Source: Alopecurus myosuroides (lineage: Eukaryota; Streptophyta; Magnoliopsida; Poales; Poaceae). From it: a stretch of 64,000 bases of DNA. The notes beneath the pieces were generated by a model. The model was not told where the DNA came from and did not search any database. It saw only the letters and a list, made by a program, of their open reading frames with translations. The translations under genes were made by a program, and so were the position numbers. The stretch is from positions 724,247,931-724,311,930 of the forward strand of contig CM054057.1 in NCBI GenBank assembly GCA_028641055.1, written 5' to 3'. This document shows, piece by piece, positions 46,863 to 57,449 of the stretch (the first letter of the stretch is position 1; every line of letters begins with the position of its first letter).

Positions 46863-48120
46863 CGTAAGTATATTATTCTTCTCGCACGCATGCATGATTA
46901 GCTGAGTTCGTTGTCATCTTGGTCTGTTGATCATGCATGCTTGATGACGCTAGCTAGCAGCACTTAGTGGCCGTGCCGTGCATGTGTGGAAGTTTGGATT
47001 TATCTGCATCTGCCATTAATTTGAAGAGTCAAACGCAAGTTGAGGGGGCACCATTTGAAGTTAGGCAGTATCGTTGTCAGGATTAAATTTATCTGTCCAA
47101 AGCACTTCGTCCCGTACGGACGCCTTTACTGTAACAGACGCATGTTCACCCCGAACATGCGCCTCCACACAAACAGACTCCTCCTACAGGCGCCTCTCTA
47201 TTGTAACCGACAATGCCAAGAGTCGGCAATCCATGTATAAATACCTGTGTGATGATCAATGAAATTGAGAAGTTCATTCATTTACATTTTACTCACAACA
47301 ATCGTGACCACACATGCCGCCCGGGTTGTTGACGCTTGACACCGTGAAATATGAATGGGCCGGAAGTCCTCTATTCACCTCAACTCGCTCGATCAGGGCT
47401 TCTGTCGCGCTCGTACGTAGAGAAGCTCGAAAAGAAAGATGCATGCCAAGGCAGACAGAATCCTAGCTGCATGCATATATGGCGACTACTCGTCCGCATC
47501 GCCACGTGTGACAACGACGGCGATTTGGCCCGCTGCCGACAAGGCCGGGCACGACGAGCACGTAGCTGCTATGTGGTCAACTGTTTCCACGACGATCACA
47601 TACGGCATCAGGTCTAGCAGGCCTGTCGAATCAGTCGGACGAGCCCCGCAGCTCCACGTACCCATCTAGCTGAACAAGTCCAATATGTAATATATTTTCA
47701 CTACCCATTTACCTCTTGCTGCAGGCTTTGATTGGAAAATTGTAGTAACCGGACCTTTTGTTTTATACTATCAAGAGAGCGAGCTAGCTGGCCGTCGTGC
47801 TGCCACGTCGAGCTGCATGGAGTTGAGAACAGTGTCGGGTCTCAGCGACTTCTTGACGCTGATCCTTTTGACTTTGTTTTAAAGAAAGCAGGCTAAATGA
47901 CGTCCACGCAAGGACACTCCATTACACCACAAGACGCAGAGGTTTATTTTATGTACAACTGCTTTTGACATCGCTAGCTGGAAGATATAACTGAACTTAA
48001 TTAGTGTGTCGTGCCTGCTGCTTCTTTAAACTACAAAGAAAATTAGATTTTGTGTTGAAAGACTGTCTTATGTATAGATAATATAATACACATTAGTAGC
48101 TAATCATTTTGTCAATGTGC
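46863..48120. other. Non-coding intergenic DNA, duplicated segment copy II (second part)
   Basis: 46880-47070 matches 52810-53130; 47320-47400 partly matches 53155-53215; 47380-47695 matches copy I. TATAAATA at 47236-47243 followed by GATGATCAATGAAATTGAG looks like an LTR promoter/polyadenylation remnant, but no LTR borders were found. Confidence 0.55.
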
Positions 48121-48132
48121 ATCGTGCATCAC

Positions 48133-49103
48133 TTAGGAGATTCTTTTCCCCTCCTGCGTTTTGAGAGTCGACCTCCACCACCCGCGTTCGCTCCCAGCGC
48201 ACTCCCGTTTCCACCCCGGCGGTTCTACCGTCCGGCGTCGGCGAGGATGTGTTGCCTGAGTTGTTAATAGAGTAGTTAGGTTTTTCTGTTCTTGCTTGTT
48301 GCAGGTTGTGTCTTCGAGTAGAGCACCAGCTCTCATCAGCCAGATCTGGTGCGTGCTCACCGTGGCCTTCGTCGCCACACAGCTCTGGTGGCAGGAGCTG
48401 ATGCGGGCGGTGGAGCTCCGGGGAGTCATCTCGGCGTATAAGGCTGTCTTCCCTGCTTTTTCGAGCAAGTCCGTTCCTGTGTTGGGGTGTGGCACAGGAA
48501 GGTTGTGGCGGCGCATCTTCATCGAGCTTCCGAGGTGGAGGAGAGGTGTGGGTAGCGTGAGCGCAGCTCGATTCAATAAGCGCCCTGGTTCCTTTGCTGC
48601 TGCAGTGGCTACTCTGCTCCCTGTTTCTTGCTGCCGTGGAGGTAGTGCGGCGGAGGTGGAGGGGGTGCTGCGGCTTGGGAGTTCGTCGATGGAGCTCGCA
48701 TACGGAGAAGACCCGCTCAAGGCAAGGTTGCCAAGGCGATTTGTGGTCGTTGGAGACCTCTTCGTGCCATGGTGGTGGGAGCCGGCCATGGTTTCTTCTT
48801 CCTCCAGGCCATTGTGCCGATGCGGAGGATCTTCGACTTCAGCGCGGCGTTCAAGGCTGGCGGTGGCCCAAGTGGTTTCGTCCCCGGCGTTGTCGTCGGT
48901 CGCCGCGTTTCGAGGTCTGCGCGGAGCGGCAGCGGAGAAGAAGGGCTGGATTAAGTTTCTGCCTTTTCTTCCAGGGTCTTGATTGTAATAGTTGGAGTCC
49001 CTTGTTTCTTTGTTCTTTTCTTTAGGGGTCTCCTTGTATTTTTGTCTGCCGCGTAATAGAGCTTCGGGGGCCTTCCAGCCACTCCCCGATGTTCAAAAAA
49101 AAA
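48133..49103 (+). mobile_element. Poly(A) retroposon with 12-bp target duplication
   Basis: ATCGTGCATCAC flanks it at 48121-48132 and 49104-49115. The 3' end is GATGTTC followed by an A run. It splits a duplicated block that is continuous in copies I and III, which independently confirms the insertion. A 228-codon ORF (48296-48982) has no recognised domain and may be untranslated sequence. Probably a LINE 3' fragment or related retroposon. Confidence 0.82.
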
Positions 49104-49183
49104 ATCGTGCATCACCAGCCTCACATTTCTCTATGCGTGTCAAAACTTTTGAAAACGTCCGAGCCAGATACATGTTGTTCTCT

Positions 49184-49258
49184 CATGCTATCTCCGTTCT
49201 ATAATGTAATCTTTTCTAACAAGATAGTTATGAAAATTCTTATATTGTGAAACCGAGA
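49184..49258. mobile_element. Degenerate Stowaway-like element
   Basis: CTCCGTTCTATAATGTAAT on the left and an imperfect complement ending GAAACCGAGAGAG on the right. Truncated ends and no clear TA duplication. Confidence 0.35.
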
Positions 49259-49486
49259 GAGTCGAACATAAATCTTGCGAACCGACAAAGTACATAAAAT
49301 GGCGTTAAGAAAATTGTTTTGTTTTCTCCCTCAAGACATGACTGCGTGCTACTACTGCCACATTCGATTTGGCCGGAAAACATGTCAGGGACTGCTAGTG
49401 TCGTTGAGAATCGGTCTGGAGGAAGTCTTAGATACCCTAGCTAGTATAACCAATACTTCATATCCTCTTGATTTTCCACTACTGAA

Positions 49487-50640
49487 AGCATCTCCACTCG
49501 TTCGTCCCTCCCCAAGGCCTTTTTCGAGCCAAAAATTCATCACGCTGGGGCGGTGCCAGCGATTTGTTCAGCCTGGGGGACGCCAGTTCTAACTCGTGAC
49601 ACCCCAAGCCCGCCGAAGGGTGATTCGGCACAAAACTCAACACCACACACATTCTTGCACATAATTCATCACATAAATCAGTACAAATCAAATAGTTTAA
49701 CAAAGCAATTTCATAATTTAACAATTTTTGCATACACACTGAAACACATGAAACTATGCGTTGCCCCTTTGCCTCCATAGATGCTCCACTAGATCATACT
49801 GCAGTCGTTGATGCGTCGGCGGGTAATATATTTGCGAACGCATAGTGAGGAAGGCAGTCAATGCTGCAAGAGAACTATGTCTGAAATATGGTTCGATGTC
49901 AACCCTGGATCATTTTTCTCGCTCTCAATGATCATGTTATGCAAGATCACGCAAACAATCTCACAGACCACATCTGATCTTTCATCCAGGTTAGAGCCGG
50001 GTACCGGACAATAACGAAACGAGATTGAAGCACACCAAATGCCCTCTCTACATCCTTCCTGCAAACCTCCTGGCACGTTACAAACCAAGAAGTCTTTTCT
50101 TCAGGTATGGGATTTGAGATGGTCTTCACAAATGTTGCCCACTTAGAATAATATGCCATCTGCTAGATAATATCACTTGTTGTACTGGTTTCCATTGACC
50201 TCGAAGTTCATCGGAGGAGCATGACCTTCCATAAGGTTTATGCCAAAGACAGAGGAGCACTGCAGGACGTTGATGTCATTGTGAGTTCCTGACATGGCAA
50301 ACAAGCAGTGCCAAATGTGAAGATCCTGTGTTGCGACTGTCTTGAGCACCAAACTGCAAAATCCTTTAGCATCTTTGTACATTCCCTGCCATGTAAAACG
50401 ACAGCTTTTCCAGCTCCAATGCATACAGTTTATACTTCCAACCATCCCAGAGAATCCTCTTGTTTCATTCTCTGTTAGGATCTGAGAAGTGTCTTCGCCA
50501 CTGGGTTTCCTCATGTATTTTAGTCCAAACAATGGCACCACTGTATTGCAGATTTTGTACAAGCACTTAATAGCGGTGGACTCGGCCATTCACAAGTAGT
50601 CATCTTGCGAATCACCGGGAACTCCATAGCGGCCTCGTAC
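49487..50640 (-). mobile_element. PIF/Harbinger element remnant, one end
   Basis: The left border near 49487 starts AGCATCTCCACTCG, a plausible Harbinger-type end, followed inward by the transposase 3' flank. No matching right end is found, and homology to transposase fades after about 50640, so the 5' half is lost. Confidence 0.5.
49858..50589 (-). pseudogene. PIF/Harbinger transposase (DDE), dead
   Basis: Three overlapping frames together give the C-terminal two thirds of a Harbinger-type nuclease: [84 protein letters not shown] and [11 protein letters not shown]. The first catalytic aspartate (usually GSIDCMHW) is asparagine here (AAC), while the second (HNDIN) and the glutamate region (KDVERAFG) remain. 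Stops and frameshifts fall near 50170 and 49950. The N-terminal helix-turn-helix region is absent. The enzyme would cut its element at the inverted repeats; this copy cannot. Confidence 0.85.
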
Positions 50641-51065
50641 ATAACTAAGCTACCAGTGTGCAGTGTAGTGTTCTACCTGTAGCCCTGCACGTTCGGTTTT
50701 TCTTTTTCTTTTTATGTCGAAGTGTTGACAGTAACAAGCAACTCTTCCATTACGAAACTATGTAATGGCGCAGATGCAACTAACTAATGCAAACGAGTCG
50801 AGTATATACCAGACATCCAAGAAGAAGGAACAGAAAAGGCTGTTACGATGTTAGCTGCTGGCGCAACAGAACTCGTATAATACGGTACAACATTACCAAT
50901 ACGTAATGTCAACGATACAAAGGTGTCTATGAAGGAGAAATGCCGATAGAAGAAAATGACACGACCTACCAAACAGCCACCTCTAAAAATATCGTGTGGA
51001 TCAGTCCCTGTGCCTGAGTTCGCTGACATGACAGCACGTACTCGATCGCCAACAGTTCTCCTTGG
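50641..51065. other. Intergenic DNA, duplicated segment copy III (start)
   Basis: 50860-51065 resembles 45410-45650 of copy II. No gene seen. Confidence 0.45.
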
Positions 51066-51142
51066 TAAGAGCATGTCTAACGGACCCCTTATGTTTTCGC
51101 CCCCTAAAACGCGTGTAGAGGGCCCTGTATACATATTTCGCC

Positions 51143-51254
51143 GGCCAAAAACTCGTGCGAGCTAGCAGACCCCCTACCCCCACCCCGTAAAACAGAATAT
51201 TCTGTTTTATGGGGTGGGGGTAGGGGGTCTGCTAGCTCGCACGAGCTTTTGGCC
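51143..51254. repeat. 112-bp near-perfect palindrome at the left Harbinger end
   Basis: Arms 51143-51198 and 51199-51254 pair at 54 of 56 positions with no loop (centre GAATATTC). The outer arm includes GAGCTAGCAGACCCC, a relative of the element's TIR-proximal sequence. Confidence 0.95.
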
Positions 51255-52311
51255 CCTCACAAAACAGGGTTCTGCAGGGTTTAGCACAACTACACAAGCA
51301 TATCAAATATGGCTTGATCGTGTTCCACCGGGCTTCAAGGGAGCGGTAGGATCGATCCGCCAAAGTCTTCGTGCGAGGCTTGAGCTTGTGGTAAACATCC
51401 TCAATGCGTTGCCAATAGCGCTTGCCGGTTTGATCGGTGCCGGTGGCAGCATCCATGGACACTTTGCCCCACGCACGGACAAATGTGACATCTTCAATCT
51501 CGGTGTAGTTGGGCTGCTTCCCCGATTTGCTCCGCCGCGTAGTAGCCGCGTCCACCTCAACCACGTCGTCGTCCACCTCTTCGTCCGCCTCTTCATCCTC
51601 GCCATAGTCAGCGTACTCGTCGTCGAAGCCAGCAATGCCCGAATCCAAGTCCACCGCAGAATCGTTGAGCATATCCATGTAGGATGTCGCGACGGCAGGC
51701 GCAGGCACTTCGTCGAGCACCTGGCGGGCACCAGCCGGCGGCGGCGTGGGCAACCGCGTGGGAGCTGGCGGAACGGCCGGTGACGGAACCTCGGCGACCA
51801 CCGGCGTGGGCGGATCGTCCGCTGCAGGCGTCGCGGCCTTCTTCACCTTTGGCGGCCGCCCCCTCGTCGCGAATGACTTCACCTTCTTCGCGACGAGGGG
51901 CGCAGTAGTGGTCGCCGCCGCCGCCGCTACCGCAGGCCCCGGCGGTGTGTCGAAAAAGAGCTTCGGGATCCTCTTCCTCTTCATCGGCATGGTGGCGGAG
52001 ATGATGGCCGCCACATCGGCGGAGGCCGCGGCGTCGACGGTGGCAGCATTCACCACCTCAGACATGGGTGGCGCGTCGTCGGCGGTCGGAGGGGCTTGTG
52101 AGGAGTCCATGGCGGCGAGATCTGGCGACGCGGTGGCCGGGGAGGGCGAGGAGGCGGATTTCCGGCGGCGGCGGCGGCGGTTGGGAGCTTCGCGCGCAGT
52201 TGGGGAAAGGGTGAGGGGTTGGCCCTGTACATCTCCTCCCGACCCGCACATGTAGAGGTCGACGGGCCGCCCCCTACCCAAACTTGTAAAAAATCGTCCG
52301 GGGTGATCCAT
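51232..52311 (-). CDS. Harbinger ORF1-type Myb/SANT-like protein, C-terminally replaced
   Basis: Open frame of 359 residues; a better start is the internal ATG at 52110-52108 (MDSSQAPPTADD, giving 292 residues). The N-terminal part is alanine/proline-rich and low complexity, with a basic patch MKRKRIPK and an AT-hook-like RGRPPKVKK. An acidic run (DEYADYGEDEEADEE) precedes a Myb/trihelix-like segment near 51510-51300 (VTFVRAWGKVSMD, YWQRIEDVYHKLKP, RSLEARWNTIKPY). The C-terminus then reads into the palindrome, replacing the usual family end. Known Harbinger ORF1 proteins bind the element ends and help transposase enter the nucleus; here it could act only with a partner transposase. Intact, but expression is unknown. 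Confidence 0.65.
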   Translation of the reverse strand: MDHPGRFFTSLGRGRPVDLYMCGSGGDVQGQPLTLSPTAREAPNRRRRRRKSASSPSPATASPDLAAMDSSQAPPTADDAPPMSEVVNAATVDAAASADVAAIISATMPMKRKRIPKLFFDTPPGPAVAAAAATTTAPLVAKKVKSFATRGRPPKVKKAATPAADDPPTPVVAEVPSPAVPPAPTRLPTPPPAGARQVLDEVPAPAVATSYMDMLNDSAVDLDSGIAGFDDEYADYGEDEEADEEVDDDVVEVDAATTRRSKSGKQPNYTEIEDVTFVRAWGKVSMDAATGTDQTGKRYWQRIEDVYHKLKPRTKTLADRSYRSLEARWNTIKPYLICLCSCAKPCRTLFCEGPKARAS

Positions 52312-52340
52312 TTACGGGGTCTGCTAGATGGCCGGGTAGA

Positions 52341-52381
52341 GCCCAAACCCGTATATCAGCGGTTATTATACGGGTTTGGGC
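52341..52381. repeat. Hairpin at the right Harbinger end
   Basis: GCCCAAACCCGTATA (52341-52355) and its exact complement (52367-52381) around an 11-base loop. Confidence 0.85.
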
Positions 52382-52411
52382 CATATAGGGGGTCTGTTAG
52401 ACATGCTCTAA

Positions 52412-53930
52412 TAATATTCCTTGTCTGGCAAACTCTCCCGGTCACTGGTCTTGTCCAACGTCCATGTCTGATCCGTTGCAAAGTGTCGTCGGAGGGCTAA
52501 GCTGGGCTGATCGCGACGCCCACTGACCGTCTCAAAATGGAAGCACTATGCGTACGGATTAATTGTTTATGTACTGTATTCAGAATTTCGAAAAGTATGG
52601 TCACCCGCACCCGCACGGCCCTCAAAAAATACGGTAAGTAAAAGAAGGAGCTTGCATTTTCTTCTTCTTCTTGTCGAAAAACTCATGTATAATGGGCAAT
52701 GGCATGTCCGCACGGCGTAATTTTTTTTTCTTGTTTTGAAGAATACATGTGCAGGGCGTTCTTAAGCTGGTCCAAGCTCCCACTAAAGCGCAAATACGGC
52801 GTAAATATGTTATTCTTCTTGCATGCATCCATGATGAGCAGAATTCATTGTCAACTTGATATCCCGATCCCTTTTTTTTCGAAGTATATGTAGCTAGATA
52901 TTTTGATCCCTGCATGCATGATTCATGCATGATCCTGACCATAATCTGGGTGTAGAATACTCCCAGATTGCCCTTAGAGGTAGCAGCACTAAGGGGTACA
53001 ATGTCAATGGATATCGGCTTGATGATGCTAGCTAGCAGCACTTAGTGGTAGTGTCGTGCATGTGGGGATTTGTCTATATCTGCATCTGCCATGTGAGGAG
53101 TCAATAGCTAGCGACCAGTTGAAGTTAGGCAGAAGTATAGTAGACCAGACATGCAGGGTTGACGTTTGACACTTGTTGCCACCGTGGCATCTGCACGGGA
53201 AGTCCTTTATTTTTGCACGCCCGACGATCAGCGTACGTGTCTGGCTCGAGCAAAAGAAGCTGCCGTCCATGCAAAACGGAGTGTGCATGGCAGGCACATG
53301 AAAAAGAGGCAAAGAAAGTCAGGTCCGTGCCAGAAATTTGTAGGATCAGGTTTGCTCAAAACAGTACAGTAGCATGTACGGAGTATATCTTTCATGTTAT
53401 TGTACAGATGCAACGTGGGAAGCGCAGGTCGGCACCGAGCTCATCGGTATCGCCCCGAGCACCACAGCAATGAGGCTGACTATGCGCGCATGCATACGTA
53501 GGGCTAGCCGACTCGGCCGAGTTGACGCCGGAGAAATGATGTCGATTTGAGCGTGTGTATGCTCCACGGTCAATTATTTAACTCGGTGAACTTTGCTCCG
53601 GGAAGGGTTAATTTGGAACATCAAGTCGGCAATAAAAGTGATCCTTGGTCACCACTCACCCGGTAGATTCATAGGTTGGGCCGCCGAAGCTCCCAAAGCT
53701 ACAGCCAACCAACGTACACGTTTCAAGATGCCAAGCTAAAAGATGCATGCTCGATCGACCACGCTCGTCCTTTCCCCGTTTCTAATTCATACTTGAACAG
53801 CGTGCCTCGGTACGAGTGATGCATGGTGGACAAAAGAGAAGGAAGTGATCGACGTGCCCTACGGGTTGGTCGGCAGAGTGGCACCGCGAACAAAACCACA
53901 AGCCTCTCATAAACCATGAGGTTGGTCGCA
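52412..53930. other. Non-coding intergenic DNA, duplicated segment copy III
   Basis: Matches copy II (52520-52600 with 46510-46590; 52810-53130 with 46880-47070) and copy I (53720-53900 with 40300-40480). No coding frame with a recognisable domain. Confidence 0.6.
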
Positions 53931-53936
53931 AGTTTT

Positions 53937-55110
53937 CACTTCTTTTTTTTAACTTTCTACCAAAAGTAGGTCAAATGTTTTGTTTTTCTTTTGAAGTTTC
54001 AGCAAAATTCAAACTACATGCGTTAGCAAAATCAATAAATTTTGAAGCCCATTTTAACTTTAGAAAATTTGGCATTTTGCTTAACTTTCGGCTACGGTTT
54101 GTTCAATATTCTTTTTTGGAATAACAAGTTTCTGAAAAAAAATCAGTAATATAAATTATATATAGTGAGTAAACTGATAATACCATCTCATTCCATGCTA
54201 ATCTTAAGTTTCGGTAGGTTTCGATCTGGTGTTCCGTCGGTTCTTAAGAAATGGTTGTGTTTGCCCATTGCCAAATCCGACGATCTATGGCGAGTTCTTG
54301 AACACTCCCTAAATGATCTGTTGAATCCGATAGTGAAGCTACATTTTGGAAAATTGGTCCCAGGTTCGTGTGAACTCAATAATGGAAGATCGATGAAACG
54401 ACAAATCGCTAAGTTCCAAATGCTTATGAAAATGAGTAAATTTAACAAATCCACAACCTATTGGGTTTAGGCTTTCATAAAATCACAATCGAAACATTTT
54501 TTTTCATGATAACCAACAATTTTTTAGTAGGATTTTTTCAAAACCCAAATCTCACGATTTAGTTAGCTTGACACTGTTTATGACAACCCAGGCCCGCCAG
54601 CTAGGTTCCACGTGGCATAATAGGCGGTTCTTCTAGGTTTTTACATGCGGATCAGATTTGAACCGAACCGTTTGGAAGTTTTCACATTTTTTTTACTTTT
54701 TAACAAAATTAATTCAAATATAACAAAATAAAAAATAAAAATTCTAGTAATTTCAAACTACATGTAGTGGTAAAAATTGGAAAATTCCAATAGTGCAATT
54801 TTCAGCTACAATTTGTTCAAATTTCCATATCAATATAAATTCTAGAAAATCCAATGGTGAAAAGTACATATATTGAGTAAATTCAGAATATTTTCATCTC
54901 ATTTCGTTCAACTGATTCGAAGTTTTTGTGCATTTTGGTAATTTTGATCAAAAATCAATTAGAAGATAAACGTTTTCAAACAAATATTAAGAATACAGTA
55001 GCTCAATTCAGTTCCACCGATGGTTTCATTGTGAATTTTTGAACTAACTTAGGACAATATTTATAAAAAAAGGTGAAAACTTCCAAACCATTCTATTAAA
55101 TATGGGTTTG
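53937..55110. repeat. AT-rich direct duplication
   Basis: Two diverged copies in the same orientation, about 53937-54530 and 54675-55110, share landmarks: TTTTCAC plus T run, TTCAAACTACATG, CGGCTACGGTTTGTTCAA / CAGCTACAATTTGTTCAA, and GTGAGTAAACTGA / TTGAGTAAATTCA. A 101-codon ORF (54165-54470) is not recognised. Confidence 0.5.
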
Positions 55111-55178
55111 TCTACCTGAAAACTACAAGTAAACCGGTCACCTTTGTCATGTGGACCAACTCGTGGGACTAGGTTGTC
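54582..55178. mobile_element. Imperfect long inverted repeat, possible MULE or foldback element
   Basis: The left arm starts GACAACCCAGGCCC and the right arm, read backwards, GACAACCTAGTCCC. Similarity continues for about 100 bp to a shared TTTGGAAGTTTTCAC. No target duplication found, so the borders are uncertain. Confidence 0.4.
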
Positions 55179-56137
55179 GGCATCCCTGTGAAATAGACTA
55201 AATCAAGTCAGTTGGGTTCTTTTAAACAACTTAGATAGAAGTTGTAGTTTTTATAAAATAAAAAGGCGAAACCCTAACCCCAATAATCAGGGTTTTGTGA
55301 AATTTGATTTACGAATTTTTTTGGGGTGCATATTATTTTTCATGAGATGGCTTGATATACCTTAGTTACGAAGAGTCGGAGAAGCCGATATTGAACTATT
55401 TGATATTTTTATAGGCTTGATGCAATGGCTCCGAGTCAATAGAAAAATGGTCAACAGTTCACCCTTCGATTTCGGATATCTGAGTTATGCAATAACTGAA
55501 TAGACTTGTTCGTGTCCGGTTATCGTGTGGCACGAAGCCACATTGTGCACAGCGTGGACAAAGCTCCCGGAAGCTAGGTTAAAAATTTGGCCGCGGTAGA
55601 TATCACCAGCGACACGACGATCTCTCATTCCGAGGCACACTGACACGACCCGGGTTCAGGTCGGCCGGACAGGATGAACGAGATGGGTTTCCACTTAGCT
55701 ACACCTGTCAGCAAACGACACAGCCGTAGCCTTGCTTTCACCTCACCTCTGGGAGTAGAAGCAAGGGCAGGATCCTAGCATGCAACGTGTGACTTGCTGC
55801 CGACAAGGGCACGACGAGCACGCACGAACGCACTGATGCTGCTATGCGGTCAACTGTTTCCACTCAGCTAGCCAGGTTAGTGAAACGGAATTATCAACAC
55901 TGAAAACTTGTGCGCAAGTCAGCACCTATGTCTTCTCAAACAGAGACATAGAATTTTCCAAGACAAGTTAATATGTGAAATAATAATGTCAATCATATGA
56001 AGAAGTCCATTATATATACGGATTTTCCAAGACTAGATCCCATTGACCTCTTGCTGGCTTGATCGATGAGAAAATGGTATTAATAGAACCTTTTGTTATA
56101 TATGGGGAGAGTCGTCAGAGTAGAGTGGCCATGGATT
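55179..56137. other. Intergenic DNA with a short piece of the duplicated segment
   Basis: 55735-55870 is a shortened version of the 40555-40830 block (GACAAGGGCACGACGAGCACG, GGTCAACTGTTTCCAC). No gene seen. Confidence 0.5.
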
Positions 56138-56145
56138 CCAGACGT

Positions 56146-56301
56146 CAGTGGCGGAGCTGCTGTATACCTGTTGGGTTCGGATGAACCCAATAAAATACCT
56201 ATGTTCTTCAATAATCTAGTGTCTTTTGTTGGTGATTGGTGAAAAATTACACTACACACAAGTGACTGAACCCAATAGTTTTATTCCTAGCTTCGCCACT
56301 G
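56146..56301. mobile_element. hAT-type MITE, 156 bp
   Basis: Terminal inverted repeats CAGTGGCGGAGC and its complement with one mismatch (GCTTCGCCACTG), flanked by the perfect 8-bp duplication CCAGACGT (56138-56145 and 56302-56309), the hallmark of hAT insertions. Confidence 0.95.
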
Positions 56302-56309
56302 CCAGACGT

Positions 56310-57199
56310 GGCAACAACAAGCTGCCCGTCGTGCTGCTCATGTCGAGCTACATGCATGGAATTCAGAACAGTCGGTTCAACTGACTTCTTGACACCCCCC
56401 TTTTGACTTTGTTTTTAAAAAAAGCAGGCACACTTCATATATTACTCCGCAGAACGCAGATATTTATTTTATGTAGAGAGCAGCTAAGCCATCGCGGGAA
56501 GATATGTAATTGGAGAGTACAGTATTTCTTTACACTACAGGAAATTAGATGTAGATGCCATTTTGTGTTGACAACGCATTAGTAGCTAATCATTTAGTCG
56601 ATGTACATCGTACCTCAGCAGCCTCGCATTTCTCTATCCGTGTCAAACATTCTGAAACCATCCGAGCCAGCTACATGCTGTTCTTTGAAGAAAACTAGTG
56701 TTTCCTTAATTAGATTCTCATAGTAAAGCAATCGTGCGAATAGATATAATGGCGATGTAAAAAGTGTTTCGTTTTCTCTCTGAAGACGTGTGTGGTACTA
56801 CTGTCATATGCGATTTGATAGGAAAACCTGTCGAAACTGGCATCAGTGAGACTTTCATACCCTAGTAGTATGAACAATGCTTTATTTCCTCTTCATGTTC
56901 AACTAGTGCAAAAAGGGCATGAACCTTTAAAAGCGGTGTACACAGCAGCAGCATATGATTACTGAACTTTCTTTCTTCCCTTTTGGACAAGTGGTGAGCT
57001 ATCTATCTTGGTTTAGCATGGCCTGAAAAAATGCGAATAAAAAGGGGCACAATTAGGGCTTCTCATGCACTAGCTTTAACTTGCTAGAATATGCTTTTGG
57101 GTGAATAACTCAAACCGCCGCTCCGTATTTTTTTTATCATGTATCATATTTTCCAACGATAAAGTATATGCCGACAACAGGTTCGGCGACCGAATTGTA
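56310..57199. other. Non-coding intergenic DNA, duplicated segment copy III (end)
   Basis: 56315-56780 matches 41140-41640 of copy I (ATTTATTTTATGTA, TAGTAGCTAATCATTT, CATCCGAGCCAGCTACATG). No gene seen up to the second LINE. Confidence 0.6.
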
Positions 57200-57449
57200 G
57201 ATAATCAAGTTTGACTAGGCTTCCATTGCGGCGGCAAACGCGACGACTTGTGATTCCCCCAGGGAGGGGGTTTCCAGGCCTCAGCCCGAGAATAGTGTTG
57301 CGTGTGGGGTGGTCTCGCCTTCGGGGAGCCCGGGTGCTGCTGAGGTTACAGCGCCACCCCCCCTCAGCCAGGAAACGCTCGAAATCTGCGGCACCGCTAG
57401 GCCGGCACCCAGTGACCCGCCTAGAACGGGCCGGTGGGTTGAAGTTGTA

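Larger units (their letters stand above)
51069..52408 (-). mobile_element. PIF/Harbinger element, 1340 bp, non-autonomous
   Basis: Ends GAGCATGTCTAAC and GTTAGACATGCTC are perfect inverted repeats with TAA duplicated at 51066-51068 and 52409-52411, as expected for PIF/Harbinger. It carries an ORF1-type gene but no transposase. Both subterminal regions fold back on themselves. It interrupts duplicated host sequence that is continuous in copy II near 45650. Confidence 0.92.

Noticed and set aside
48296..48982. 228-codon ORF as a host gene
   Set aside because: Lies wholly inside a poly(A) retroposon with target duplications; no domain, and low-complexity composition.
56525..56545. CACTACAGGAAATTAG as a left CACTA terminus
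   Set aside because: No GCCGACGGC subterminal repeats follow, and the same stretch belongs to the duplicated host block (compare 41400-41430).
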